Shown one piece after another: positions 51,678 through 61,161 of a DNA stretch of 64,000 nt. The DNA is from Chloroflexi bacterium OLB13 (lineage in GTDB: Bacteria > Chloroflexota > Anaerolineae > Aggregatilineales > Phototrophicaceae): contig JZRA01000062.1 of assembly GCA_001567485.1 (NCBI GenBank), positions 29,644-93,643 on the forward strand, written 5' to 3'. Numbering within the stretch: position 1 is the first letter of the stretch; every line of letters begins with the position of its first letter. The notes below the pieces were generated by a model that had not been told where the DNA came from, searched no databases, and was given only the letters and a program-made list of their open reading frames with translations. A program made the translations under genes and the position numbers.

Positions 51678-54221
51678 ATGATCAGCCTGTATGACTTGCT
51701 GCAAGCGGGGAACGGACAGCTCTACGGTCAACCTGTCTCGCAGATTTTTACAGGCTTGTGCATGGGGCCGCAGCCTACCGGCCCCAACCAACTGTTCGTT
51801 GCTACCGTCACCCCGCAGGGAGACACGCACCGTTACATCGAGCGCGCCATCCAGAACGGCGTTACCGGCGTGCTGTGTTCTCGCGTGCCCGACTGCGATA
51901 CGTCCTCAGTCACCGTCATCATCGTCCGTGATACCCAAAGTTCGCTGTTGTCATGGGCGAAGTTCATCCTCAAGCGGTATCAACCGACACTGATCGGCGT
52001 CGCCGGGTCGGCCGGCAAGTCGACCACCATCTATGTGCTCGAACACGTGCTCAAGACACGTTTTCAGGTGCATTCCAACCTGAATGTGGACGTAGCCAAC
52101 CGCAGCGCGCTTCCGGTCAGTTTGGCGACTCTGCTGCCCGAACATCAATACGCGGTGATCCGCCTGCCAACCGATCATCCCGGAGAGCTTGAGGCGATGC
52201 TGGCCGTCGCCGCGCCGCAGATCGGCATCTTGACCAACGTGCATCACGCGCACTTGGCCGCGTTCGAGTCGATTGAACGGCTGGCGGAAGACCAGTCAGG
52301 CATCATTACCCACCTCGACCGTACCGGTCTTGCGATCATCAACGCCGACGACGAATACGCTCGGCGCGCCAAAGACGCGACCGAAGCCGCCGCAATCACC
52401 GTCAGTATCGACAGCTTCGGCAACGATTTCATGGCGTACAACGTGATCGTCGGCATTCAAGGCACCGGCTTTGATCTGCTGTATGACGGAAAGCGTTACC
52501 TCGGCTGCTGGAGTCCGCTGCTGGGCAAACACAACCTGTATGCGATTTTGTTCGCGCTGGCCGTGGCCGTCGTGCACGCCGGTATACGGGTCGAAGATGC
52601 CTTGCAGGCGATCACCTCGCTTGAACCCTTGCCGGGTCGTATGCAGCCGATCCTCGGGATCAACAACTCGTTGATCGTAGATGACTCGCACCGGTCAAAC
52701 ACCGAATCGATGCTTGCTGCGCTTGACTGGCTGGGATCGGTGCGTGATACGCGCGGCAGCGTTTACGCCATCCTCGGTGAGTTCGACGCGCAGGGCGAGT
52801 ACGAATCGCAGGGGCCGCGCCTGATCGGCCAAAAAGTCACCGACTGCGTGGACGCGCTCATCACACACGGTGCTACCGCGACGGCCGTCAGCCGAAGCGC
52901 CATTGAGTGGGGCTTCAATCAACAGCAGGTTTACAACTCGTACAGCGCCGTCAGCGCGCTGAATACCCTTTTCGGCCGTTTTGGCCTAACGTCCAACGAT
53001 GTCGTTCTGGTTAAAGGCGGGCCGGAGGATGAGATCGCAGAGATTTCGCAAGGATTGGTAAAACAGGATCATCACCGGACGACTACCGTACGCCGTTCTT
53101 TGATTCGCCGCACGATGGGATCAGGCCGGCCGACGTGGGTCGAGGTCGATGCGGGCGCGATCGCGACCAACGTCAAGCTGCTCAAGCAGATGGTTGGCCC
53201 GAACGTCACGTTGATGGCCGTCGTCAAGGCGGATGGATACGGCCATGGCGCGGCCCTAGTCGCTCAAACCGCACTCGCCAACGGGGCCGAGTACCTCGGC
53301 GTATCGAACGTCTTCGAGGCGCAGGATTTGCGTTCCGCCGGGGTCACTGCGCCGGTGCTGATCTTGAGTTACGTGCCATATGACAGCGTTCGGCTCGCGA
53401 TCCAGCACAACTTCACCCTTACACTCTACGATGTTGAACAGGCGCAGGCGTACGATCATGCCGCGCGTGACGCCGGACAGCGGGTCAAGGCGCATATCAA
53501 GGTCGATACAGGCATGGGCCGGCTCGGTCTGCTGCCTGAGGAGGCGATGGCGCTGTTCCGACAACTGCGCAGCCTCCCCTACCTCGAGATCGAGGGACTG
53601 TATACGCATTTCTCATCGGCCGACTCCGACGCGGATCACACCGCCGAACAAGTTGTACGCTTCAACAGTGTTGTACGTCCACTCAAGGCGACCGGGTTCG
53701 AGCTTAAGTATGTGCACGCCGCCAACAGCGCCGGGACGTTGGCGTCGCCGTCGAACCACTTCTCGATGGTTCGCGTCGGCATCGCGATGTACGGCCACTC
53801 TCCATCGCCCGAAGTCCCGGTGCCAATCGGGTTCCAGCCCGCGCTGACGTGGAAAGCCGTAGTCGCGCAGGTACGCACACTCCCGAAGGGCCATCCGGTC
53901 GGCTATGGCAATACCTACATCACCGAACGCGAAGAACGGGTGGCTGTCCTTGCCGTTGGCTATGCTGACGGATTCCGGCGATCACCCAATTTCGGAGAGG
54001 TGCTGCTGCACGGCCAGCGCGCCCCGATCCTTGGCCGGGTGAGTATGGAAAAGACCATCGTGAGCATCAACCATATCCCTGAGGTTGGCATTGGCGACGA
54101 GGCCGTGCTGCTCGGGCGGCAGGGCGACCAATACATCTCCGCGGATGAACTTGCCGAGCGCACGGGCACGATCAATTACGAGATCTTGACCAACGTTGTG
54201 CCGCGCCTGCCCCGGCGGTAG
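51678..54221 (+). CDS. Bifunctional MurF-like ligase and alanine racemase
   Basis: An 847-residue fusion. Residues 1-460 are a Mur ligase of MurF type (D-Ala-D-Ala addition to UDP-MurNAc-tripeptide): the P-loop is GVAGSAGKSTT, then LTNVHHAHLAAFES, IINADDEYA and VDDSHRSNTESMLAAL. Residues about 480-847 are alanine racemase: WVEVDAGAIATNVKLLKQ, the PLP lysine in AVVKADGYGHGA, then GGxG-like HAANSAG, VGYGNTY and GRVSMEKTIVSI near the catalytic tyrosine region. Fusing the racemase that makes D-Ala to the ligase that uses D-Ala-D-Ala is known in Bacteroidetes. The Mur P-loop carries Ser where Thr is common. Confidence 0.9.
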   Translation: MISLYDLLQAGNGQLYGQPVSQIFTGLCMGPQPTGPNQLFVATVTPQGDTHRYIERAIQNGVTGVLCSRVPDCDTSSVTVIIVRDTQSSLLSWAKFILKRYQPTLIGVAGSAGKSTTIYVLEHVLKTRFQVHSNLNVDVANRSALPVSLATLLPEHQYAVIRLPTDHPGELEAMLAVAAPQIGILTNVHHAHLAAFESIERLAEDQSGIITHLDRTGLAIINADDEYARRAKDATEAAAITVSIDSFGNDFMAYNVIVGIQGTGFDLLYDGKRYLGCWSPLLGKHNLYAILFALAVAVVHAGIRVEDALQAITSLEPLPGRMQPILGINNSLIVDDSHRSNTESMLAALDWLGSVRDTRGSVYAILGEFDAQGEYESQGPRLIGQKVTDCVDALITHGATATAVSRSAIEWGFNQQQVYNSYSAVSALNTLFGRFGLTSNDVVLVKGGPEDEIAEISQGLVKQDHHRTTTVRRSLIRRTMGSGRPTWVEVDAGAIATNVKLLKQMVGPNVTLMAVVKADGYGHGAALVAQTALANGAEYLGVSNVFEAQDLRSAGVTAPVLILSYVPYDSVRLAIQHNFTLTLYDVEQAQAYDHAARDAGQRVKAHIKVDTGMGRLGLLPEEAMALFRQLRSLPYLEIEGLYTHFSSADSDADHTAEQVVRFNSVVRPLKATGFELKYVHAANSAGTLASPSNHFSMVRVGIAMYGHSPSPEVPVPIGFQPALTWKAVVAQVRTLPKGHPVGYGNTYITEREERVAVLAVGYADGFRRSPNFGEVLLHGQRAPILGRVSMEKTIVSINHIPEVGIGDEAVLLGRQGDQYISADELAERTGTINYEILTNVVPRLPRR

Positions 54222-54347
54222 ATTCCCTCGTGTGTTCGGGTGATTTCCCTCACTTTGCACAGCGACACGACAACAGGGCTGACGCTCGGCTCAGGCAGGT
54301 AACGAGAACCTTGCGGCGTGGGCCGCTTATGTTGCAAAGGACTGATT

Positions 54348-56552
54348 GTGAGAAGCACGTTCCCGTTCAATCAGGGTTGGCTGTACTGCGCGCAGCAGGT
54401 GGCAGACTCGGCGCCAGATTCGAGTTTCGTTGCCGTCACCGTCCCCCATGCGAACGTCATTTTGCCGTATCACAACTTCGATGATGAGGAGTATCAGTTC
54501 GTCTCGACGTATCGCAAGCATTTCACGCTGACAGAGCCGTTGAACGGACGCCGCGCACACCTTGAGTTCGAAGGCGTTATGACCGCCGCCACCGTGCGCG
54601 TCAACGGACATACGTTCCCTGAGCATCGCGGGGGGTTCGTCCCGTTCACACTCGACATCACCGACTACTTAAACGAATCGGGTGACAACCTACTCACCGT
54701 AGTTGTCGACTCGACCGAACGGAAGGACATCCCTCCGTTTGGGCACACCGTGGACTATCTGGTGTTCGGCGGGATCTATCGGGATGTCACGCTCAAGCTG
54801 GTTGAGACGGCGTACATCGACAACGTGTTCGTCAAGCCCCGCGATGTCCTGACCGGGGCACCGTACCTTGAGGTTGACGTCACGCTGCGGAACGTCGGCG
54901 CACAGAAGCGTGACCTGTCCATTTATGTCGCATACGGCCGCGAAGAAAGAGCGGAGCAGTCGGACGGATGGACACCGTCTCCGTATGCTGTCTCATTGGA
55001 GCCTGAAAGCACACAGACAGTAACGATCACCTTGCGCGATCTTCCGCCCGTTGAGCTGTGGACGCCAGTGCATCCGCAGCTGTACCGGATGGTCGTTCAT
55101 CTTAGCAACGAACAGCGTGCAACACAGGATCGCAAATGGGTTCGCTTCGGGTTCCGGGAAGCACGCTTCAAAGATGACGGCTTCTATCTCAACGGCGAGC
55201 GGATGCAGCTCGTCGGCCTAAACCGCCACCAAAACTTCCCGTTCATCGGCGCGGCGGCGCCCGCTCGATTGCAGCGCAAGGACGCGGATATCCTCAAAGA
55301 CGAACTGGGCGTGAACATCGTTCGCACGTCCCATTATCCGCAGTCGCCGCACTTCCTCGACCGCTGTGACGAGATCGGCCTGCTGGTGTTCGAGGAAATC
55401 CCCGGTTGGCAGCATATCGGAGACGAAGACTGGCAGGCGCTGGCGCTGCGCGACGTCCGCGCGATGATCGAGCGCGACCATAACCACCCGTCGATCATCT
55501 TGTGGGGCGTCCGCATCAACGAATCGTGGGACAACACACAGCTCTATACACAAACGAACGCCCTCGCTCGCAGCCTCGATCCAACACGGCAAACCGGTGG
55601 CGTCCGTTTCTTCCTCGGCTCAGAGTTCCTCGAAGATGTTTATACCTTCAACGACTTCTCGAACTCAATCGTCGAACCTGAGCACACCCCGCACCTCGTC
55701 ACCGAATATAACGGACATATGTTCCCGACGAAGTCTTGGGATCACGACGCCCGCCGGGTCGAGCATGCGCTGCGCCATGCACGGATTCAGGATCGGGCGC
55801 GGGGCATGGGCGGTGTAAGTGGCGCAATCGGGTGGTGCGCGTTCGATTACAACACGCATCGGGAGTTCGGCGCAGGAGACCGCATCTGCTATCACGGTGT
55901 GATGGACATCTTCCGCCTGCCGAAATACGCCGCCTACGCCTATCTCAGCCAGACACCGCCGCAGAACAAGCCCGTGCTTCAGATCGCCAGCGGTTGGAAG
56001 GCCGGGGATTACGATGAGGGCCGCACGATCCTGCCCGTGCGCGTGTTCACTAACTGTGACTATGTCGAAGCGTATGTTGGAGACGTGCCGCAGGGCAAGT
56101 TCTATCCTGACCGCCAGCAGTTTCCGAACCTGCCGCATCCACCCGTCCTGCTCACGGATCTGGAGATCAGCCTTGCGCAGCCATGGAACGACCTGCGCGT
56201 TGTCGGCTATCTGGATGGCAAGGCGGTGATCGAACAGTCGGTCGCTGCGGACGGCGTCCCTGCGCGGCTGGAGATCACGGCGGACGATGCTGCAATCAAG
56301 GCGGACGGCATCGACATGACGCGCATTTCCTTCCGCATCACCGATCATTACGGAAATGTGCTGCCCTATGCGATTGCGATGATAACGCTTGAGGTGGATG
56401 GGCCTGCCGACATCCTCGGGGAAACGTCGTTTCCACTGGTTGGCGGACAAGGTGCAGTTTATCTCAAATCGCGCCATACTCAGGGCGACGCGGTCGTTCT
56501 CGCAACGACACCGCGGCTGCATTCGGCCTCGGTGCGCGTTGCCCTCGAGTAA
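54348..56552 (+). CDS. Glycoside hydrolase family 2 (beta-galactosidase-like)
   Basis: A 734-residue GH2 enzyme. The N-terminal sugar-binding domain (FEGVMTAATVRVNGHTFPEH), the immunoglobulin-like domain and the TIM barrel are in the usual order. The acid/base Glu lies in ILWGVRINESWDN, the nucleophile Glu in LVTEYNGHMF. The protein lacks a signal peptide and is therefore intracellular. I chose GTG at 54348 (VRSTFPFNQGW), which has AAAGGA eight bases upstream. The location at the head of a galT-galK operon favours beta-galactosidase activity; beta-glucuronidase or mannosidase activity is less likely. Confidence 0.9.
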   Translation: MRSTFPFNQGWLYCAQQVADSAPDSSFVAVTVPHANVILPYHNFDDEEYQFVSTYRKHFTLTEPLNGRRAHLEFEGVMTAATVRVNGHTFPEHRGGFVPFTLDITDYLNESGDNLLTVVVDSTERKDIPPFGHTVDYLVFGGIYRDVTLKLVETAYIDNVFVKPRDVLTGAPYLEVDVTLRNVGAQKRDLSIYVAYGREERAEQSDGWTPSPYAVSLEPESTQTVTITLRDLPPVELWTPVHPQLYRMVVHLSNEQRATQDRKWVRFGFREARFKDDGFYLNGERMQLVGLNRHQNFPFIGAAAPARLQRKDADILKDELGVNIVRTSHYPQSPHFLDRCDEIGLLVFEEIPGWQHIGDEDWQALALRDVRAMIERDHNHPSIILWGVRINESWDNTQLYTQTNALARSLDPTRQTGGVRFFLGSEFLEDVYTFNDFSNSIVEPEHTPHLVTEYNGHMFPTKSWDHDARRVEHALRHARIQDRARGMGGVSGAIGWCAFDYNTHREFGAGDRICYHGVMDIFRLPKYAAYAYLSQTPPQNKPVLQIASGWKAGDYDEGRTILPVRVFTNCDYVEAYVGDVPQGKFYPDRQQFPNLPHPPVLLTDLEISLAQPWNDLRVVGYLDGKAVIEQSVAADGVPARLEITADDAAIKADGIDMTRISFRITDHYGNVLPYAIAMITLEVDGPADILGETSFPLVGGQGAVYLKSRHTQGDAVVLATTPRLHSASVRVALE

Positions 56553-56564
56553 GGTGGTTCAATC

Positions 56565-57461
56565 GTGACTCAACGTATCGAATACCGTGGCTGGCCGGGG
56601 TGCGTTCATCTCACCAACGGCAGCGCCGATGTGGTCGTCAGTACGCAGTTTGGCCCGCGCATCCTACACTACGGCCCGTCGCTGGACGTCAATCTGTTCG
56701 GTGAACAGTATGACGCTGCGCGCGGACTACCATCGGACGCATGGAAGCTGGTGGGCGGACATCGATTCTGGGTCGCGCCCGAAAACCTCGACATCACGTA
56801 TGTTCCCGACAACGACCCGGTTGAGATCGTGTTGGATCAACCCGGCACGCTTCAAGTCCGCTCGGTCGATGCCAAAACCGGAATTGAGAAACAGCTCGAC
56901 CTGTCACTCGCCCCGCGGGGTACAGAGGTGATCGTGATGCACACGCTGATCAATCGCGGCGTGTGGCCGATTCGTGTCGCGCCGTGGGCGCTGACCGTGA
57001 TGCCGCTCGGCGGGCGGGCCGTCATGCCGCTGCCTGAGCGCCGCCCGCACTCGGAGTCGCTGGATCCCGCTGGTGGCCTCGTGTGCTGGTTGTATACGGA
57101 TTTAGGCGACCCGCGCTGGTCGTTCGCGCCGACGGGCGTCATGCTCGACGGGGTTCCCGGTCAGCCGCCGCAAAAGATAGGCACGCTCGTCGAAGCCGGT
57201 TGGCTCGCCTACTGGCAGCCCGCCGCAACCTTCATCAAGCAGTTTGATGTCGTCTTAGGCGCGGATTATCCCGACTTCGGGTGTTCGGCGGAGTTGTTCA
57301 CAAACGAATATTTCCTCGAAGTCGAGACGCTCGGCCCGCTGGTGTGGCTTGAGCCGGGCGAGTCGATTGACCACGTCGAAACATGGCAGTTCCGTACCGA
57401 CCTGCCCCGTCCGGATCGCGCGACGATGGCCGAATGGCAGGACTCCATCGGGGGTATTTAG
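56565..57461 (+). CDS. DUF4380-type protein, aldose-epimerase-like beta-sandwich
   Basis: A 298-residue protein. CVHLTNGSADVVVSTQFGPRIL matches the start of DUF4380 proteins, which have the galactose-mutarotase-like supersandwich fold; GGHRFWVAPE and VMHTLINRGVWPIRVAPWALTVM continue the family pattern. Start is GTG at 56565 with an AAGGTGG site. It lies between the GH2 gene (12 bases) and galT (adjacent), exactly where galM (aldose 1-epimerase) is often placed in galactose operons. I infer a mutarotase or sugar-binding role, but catalysis is not shown for this family. Confidence 0.8.
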   Translation: MTQRIEYRGWPGCVHLTNGSADVVVSTQFGPRILHYGPSLDVNLFGEQYDAARGLPSDAWKLVGGHRFWVAPENLDITYVPDNDPVEIVLDQPGTLQVRSVDAKTGIEKQLDLSLAPRGTEVIVMHTLINRGVWPIRVAPWALTVMPLGGRAVMPLPERRPHSESLDPAGGLVCWLYTDLGDPRWSFAPTGVMLDGVPGQPPQKIGTLVEAGWLAYWQPAATFIKQFDVVLGADYPDFGCSAELFTNEYFLEVETLGPLVWLEPGESIDHVETWQFRTDLPRPDRATMAEWQDSIGGI

Positions 57462-58520
57462 ATGATCGAGTCGCTTCTGTCCGAATACCCGCACCGGCGC
57501 TTCAACCCCCTGACCGGCGACTATATCCTCGTTTCGCCACACCGAACCAAACGGCCGTGGCAAGGTCAGGTCGAGCGCCCGCCCACCGAGACCCGGCCCC
57601 GTTACGATCCGAAGTGTTATCTGTGTCCGGGCAACACGCGGGCCAATCAAGAAGTCAACCCGGATTATCACGAGACGTTCGTATTCACCAACGACTTCGC
57701 CGCACTACTCCCGGACGCGCCGGCTGATCAGCGCTTTACAGATTCGTTGTTGGAGGCCGATGTCGTCAGCGGCACATGCCGCGTATTGTGCTTCTCGCCG
57801 CGCCACGACTTGACGCTTGCCCGAATGTCGATTCCGGCGATTCGCAGTGTCGTTGACATGTGGGCCGCGCAGACCGCGGATCTCGGCGGCCGGTATCAAT
57901 GGGTGCAGGTATTCGAAAATCGCGGCGAGGCGATGGGCGCGTCGAACCCACATCCGCACGGACAGGTGTGGGCCAGCGATTTTCTGCCCAACGAAGCCCG
58001 TGTCGAAGACGAGCGCCAGCGCGCCTACTTCGCCAAGCACGGCAGCCCGCTTCTGCTTGATTATGCGCAGCTAGAACAAGATCGGCCAGAGCGTGTCGTC
58101 GCTGTGAACGCCGAGTGGATCGCGCTCGTGCCGTATTGGGCGGTGTGGCCGTTCGAGACGCTCGTCATCCCCCGCCGGAAAGCGCGCCGCATGCCCGATC
58201 TCGATGCAGCACAGCGGGACGGCTTGGCCGATGTGCTGAAAGCGCTGCTCGTCCGCTATGACAACCTCTTCGAGACGTCGTTCCCGTACTCGATGGGCTG
58301 GCACGGCGCACCCTTCAACGGCGATGCGAACGATCACTGGCAGCTGCACGCCCATTTCTATCCGCCGCTGCTCCGGTCTGCCACGGTGCGTAAGTTCATG
58401 GTCGGGTTCGAGCTGCTCGCAGAGGCGCAGCGGGATATCACGCCTGAGCAGGCGGCGGCACGACTCCAAGCCCTGTCCGACCGGCACTATTTGGGGGACG
58501 ACGATGAGCCGTCTGCGTGA
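57462..58520 (+). CDS. galT: Galactose-1-phosphate uridylyltransferase
   Basis: Leloir-pathway HIT-family enzyme exchanging UMP between UDP-glucose and galactose 1-phosphate. 352 residues. [21 protein letters not shown] opens the protein, [18 protein letters not shown] carries zinc-binding cysteines, [19 protein letters not shown] has the nucleophilic His (HPHGQ), and [11 protein letters not shown] lies near the C-terminal motif. Full-length. It starts at the base after the DUF4380 stop and overlaps galK by 17 bases. Confidence 0.96.
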   Translation: MIESLLSEYPHRRFNPLTGDYILVSPHRTKRPWQGQVERPPTETRPRYDPKCYLCPGNTRANQEVNPDYHETFVFTNDFAALLPDAPADQRFTDSLLEADVVSGTCRVLCFSPRHDLTLARMSIPAIRSVVDMWAAQTADLGGRYQWVQVFENRGEAMGASNPHPHGQVWASDFLPNEARVEDERQRAYFAKHGSPLLLDYAQLEQDRPERVVAVNAEWIALVPYWAVWPFETLVIPRRKARRMPDLDAAQRDGLADVLKALLVRYDNLFETSFPYSMGWHGAPFNGDANDHWQLHAHFYPPLLRSATVRKFMVGFELLAEAQRDITPEQAAARLQALSDRHYLGDDDEPSA

Positions 58521-59649
58521 TGCAGTGCTGCAGCTGTACTACGAACGTTACGGCCACGCTGCGGAATGGATCGCGTTTGCGCCGGGCCGTGTGAATCTGA
58601 TCGGCGAACATACCGATTACAACGACGGCTTCGTGCTTCCAATGGCGATTGAACGCGGCATCTGGATTGCGTTCTCGCGCCTTGACACTGCGAACGTCGC
58701 GATCTACTTCGCAGACCTCAACCGCGATGCGTCGTTTCCAATCGACAAGATCGTCCGCAGCGATCACTCGCCCGTCGAGTACGTCAAAGGCATGGCGCAC
58801 ATGCTGTCCCGTGATGGGATCGTCTTGCACGGGTGGCAAGGCATTGTTCAAGGCGATATCCCGGTTGGCGCGGGACTTTCGTCGTCCGCGGCGCTGGAGA
58901 TGGCGGCAGGGGCCGCGTTCTGCGCCCTCGCCGATAGGCCATGGCATCCGATCGAAATGGCGCGGCGTGGACAAGCCGTCGAGAACGAATGGCTCGGCCT
59001 GCAAACCGGAATCATGGATCAGACGATCTCCGCCGCCGGACAAGCGGGGAACGCGCTGCTGATCGACTGCCGGTCGATGGCGGTCAGTCCCGCGCCGCTT
59101 CCACCCGGCTCGCTCGTCGTTATTCTGGACACGTCTACCCGACGCGGGCTTGTGCATTCGGCGTACAACGAGCGCCGCCAGCAGTGCGAGTCGGGGGCCA
59201 AGCACTTCGGCGTTGCGGCGCTGCGTGACGTGTCGGTAGAGACATTCATGGCACGGGCTGGTGAGCTGGACGCATTGACGCGCCGCCGCTGCAAGCACGT
59301 AATTACTGAGAACCAGCGCACACTGGACGCGTTCGAGGCGATGCGCGCCGGCGATGCCCGCCGCCTTGGCGCGCTGATGGTCGAGAGCCATGTCAGTCTG
59401 CGCGATGATTTCGAGGTATCGACCGAGTATCTCAACGCGATAGTCGAGGCCGCGCGCAGCCATCCAGCATGTTTCGGCGCGCGGATGACCGGCGCAGGAT
59501 TTGGCGGCTGTGGTGTCGCGCTCATCGCGGCCGAAGACGCGGATGATTTCGTCGCGCACGTCGAACGCGAGTACCATGCGCAGACGGGCAAGACGCCGGC
59601 GCTCTATGTCTCGTCGGCCTCGCGCGGGGCGTTCTACGAACGGGTGTGA
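58504..59649 (+). CDS. galK: Galactokinase
   Basis: Phosphorylates galactose at C1 with ATP. 381 residues. GHMP kinase motifs are complete: [21 protein letters not shown] (residues about 24-44), [20 protein letters not shown] (motif 2), [20 protein letters not shown] (the catalytic Asp is in this stretch) and [15 protein letters not shown] (motif 3). ATG at 58504 lies inside the end of galT; a much longer in-frame upstream reading is antisense-like noise. It ends the operon, 39 bases before the shared hairpin terminator. Confidence 0.97.
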   Translation: MSRLRDAVLQLYYERYGHAAEWIAFAPGRVNLIGEHTDYNDGFVLPMAIERGIWIAFSRLDTANVAIYFADLNRDASFPIDKIVRSDHSPVEYVKGMAHMLSRDGIVLHGWQGIVQGDIPVGAGLSSSAALEMAAGAAFCALADRPWHPIEMARRGQAVENEWLGLQTGIMDQTISAAGQAGNALLIDCRSMAVSPAPLPPGSLVVILDTSTRRGLVHSAYNERRQQCESGAKHFGVAALRDVSVETFMARAGELDALTRRRCKHVITENQRTLDAFEAMRAGDARRLGALMVESHVSLRDDFEVSTEYLNAIVEAARSHPACFGARMTGAGFGGCGVALIAAEDADDFVAHVEREYHAQTGKTPALYVSSASRGAFYERV

Positions 59650-59688
59650 TTGGCTCGTTATCAGACAGTCCCCTAAAGCACAAAATCA

Positions 59689-59718
59689 AACGAGCGCCCC
59701 GATCATGGAGCGCTCGTT
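59689..59718. terminator. Bidirectional hairpin terminator between galK and the FHA regulator
   Basis: A nine-base perfect inverted repeat (AACGAGCGC ... GCGCTCGTT) with a 12-base loop. Downstream on the plus strand follows CTGTTTCC, and on the other side AAAATCAA (U-rich on the minus strand). It lies between two convergent genes and can stop transcription from both. Confidence 0.7.
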
Positions 59719-59759
59719 CTGTTTCCGAAAAGTGCCGACCACAGCAGCCGCCGCAAACC

Positions 59760-60419
59760 TCACCCCTGATCGAGTCGGAAGCCGTGGCCGCGCATGGTCA
59801 CGATGTATTGATGGTCAGGGTCAATCTCGGCGAGCCGGTCGCGCAGACGGCGCACAAGCGCGTCGATAGCCTGTTCGCTCACGCCCTCGCCCACTACATC
59901 CGGCCACACGGTCTCGACCACTGTCTCGCGCGTGCACACCCGTCCGGCATGCAGATACAGCAGTTCCAAGAGCCGGTATTGAGGCAGGCTCAGCGGCGGA
60001 TCAAGCTCCTGATCCTGAATGAACACACGCCGGGCTTCGCGGTCGAGCTTGAGACGGCCGTTTAGCGTCTCCGGCACCTCGAACGGCAGCGGCGCGGTCG
60101 CGCCTGAGCCGACAAACTGCAAACGCACCGCCAGCGCGATGTGAATTTCGTCGTTGTCGTACAGTTCTTGCGTCGCGTTCTCCAGCTTCTTGCCGTTGAT
60201 CCACGTACCGTTCCGGCTGCCCTTATCCTCGATGAAGAACCGGCCATCACTCTCAAAAATCCGCACATGCTCCCGTGAAATTTGGCGCTCATTAAGTACG
60301 ATATCACACGTATCCTCGCGCCCGATCACGACCTCGCTCTTGTCAATGGAGTACGCGTGATTCGCGTTCGGCCCGTCCAGCACGATCAGCGACGGCGCGC
60401 TGCGCTTCGCATCTGACAT
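59760..60419 (-). CDS. FHA domain-winged helix transcriptional regulator
   Basis: A 219-residue one-component regulator. Residues about 8-95 form an FHA domain that binds phosphothreonine: EVVIGREDTCDIVLNERQIS, then REHVRIF and KGSRNGTWINGKKL contain the conserved Gly-Arg, Ser-x-x-His and Asn-Gly elements. Residues about 120-219 are an OmpR/PhoB-type DNA-binding domain: LSLPQYRLLELLYLHAGRVC, VWPDVVGEGVSEQAIDALVRRLR and YIVTMRGHGFRL. I chose ATG at 60419 with GGAG eight bases before. It is expected to respond to a Ser/Thr kinase; no kinase gene is in view. Confidence 0.9.
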   Translation of the reverse strand: MSDAKRSAPSLIVLDGPNANHAYSIDKSEVVIGREDTCDIVLNERQISREHVRIFESDGRFFIEDKGSRNGTWINGKKLENATQELYDNDEIHIALAVRLQFVGSGATAPLPFEVPETLNGRLKLDREARRVFIQDQELDPPLSLPQYRLLELLYLHAGRVCTRETVVETVWPDVVGEGVSEQAIDALVRRLRDRLAEIDPDHQYIVTMRGHGFRLDQG

Positions 60420-60495
60420 TCGATCTTCTCCGTGTGTCGCCAATGATCACACATTACGAACTTCCATCCATTATAGCATTATTGAGGTGAACCCA

Positions 60496-61161
60496 TTAGT
60501 TGGCCGACGACGTGATCGGAACCGCCTCGGACGCGGATTCGACCACCCCCGTCCAAAGCCCGTGATCGGCGAAAATGCCGGGGTTGCTGGTTTGGATCAG
60601 ACCGGTCGCCCCGTTACGATAATAGGCGCGCAGCACACTGCCGGGGTTGATCCCGAACGTCTGTAGATCGGAGACCGACAACGTGAGGTACTGCACACAG
60701 GTCTGCAGCGGCACCAACAGCCGGATGTTGCTCTCAGGGATCGGCGCGTTCGTGCTCGCCGGCGCAGTCACCTGCGCGGTCGTCGTGAGCAAGCCGAACC
60801 CGTCGATAGCCGGGTTGTTCACAGCAACCCCGCCCGATAGTAAGAACGGCACCGTCCCCATCGACGTGTTCGTGAGGATGATCCGCACCACCAGCGCTTC
60901 TTCCGGCGTGGTGGGATATGCGCCGATCTCAAGTTCGACGCGAAACGGCGACCGCCGCTGTGACACCGCGCGCGCGATCAACGACTGGTGCGCCTCGCGC
61001 GCAGTCACACCGCGGGCATTCTCGCAGCTTGGCCGCAGATCGACCAGAAAATTCGCGAACAGATCCGAGAACGTGTTCTGACCGGCCAGCACAAACAGCA
61101 CAACGATCAAGAGCACGCCAAACGCCGTCGAACCACGGCGTGAACGATAAAACTGATTCAT
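60496..61161 (-). CDS. Small membrane-anchored hypothetical protein
   Basis: A 221-residue protein. A basic N-terminus (MNQFYRSRRGS) and one hydrophobic helix (about 12-33, FGVLLIVVLFVLAGQ) anchor a beta-rich outer domain: SPFRVELEIGAYPTTPEEALVVRIILTN and later LLVPLQTCVQYLTLSVSDL. Two cysteines might pair. No family recognised. ATG at 61161 overlaps the miaA stop by four bases (ATGA), so it is coupled to miaA despite no obvious functional link. Confidence 0.72.
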   Translation of the reverse strand: MNQFYRSRRGSTAFGVLLIVVLFVLAGQNTFSDLFANFLVDLRPSCENARGVTAREAHQSLIARAVSQRRSPFRVELEIGAYPTTPEEALVVRIILTNTSMGTVPFLLSGGVAVNNPAIDGFGLLTTTAQVTAPASTNAPIPESNIRLLVPLQTCVQYLTLSVSDLQTFGINPGSVLRAYYRNGATGLIQTSNPGIFADHGLWTGVVESASEAVPITSSAN

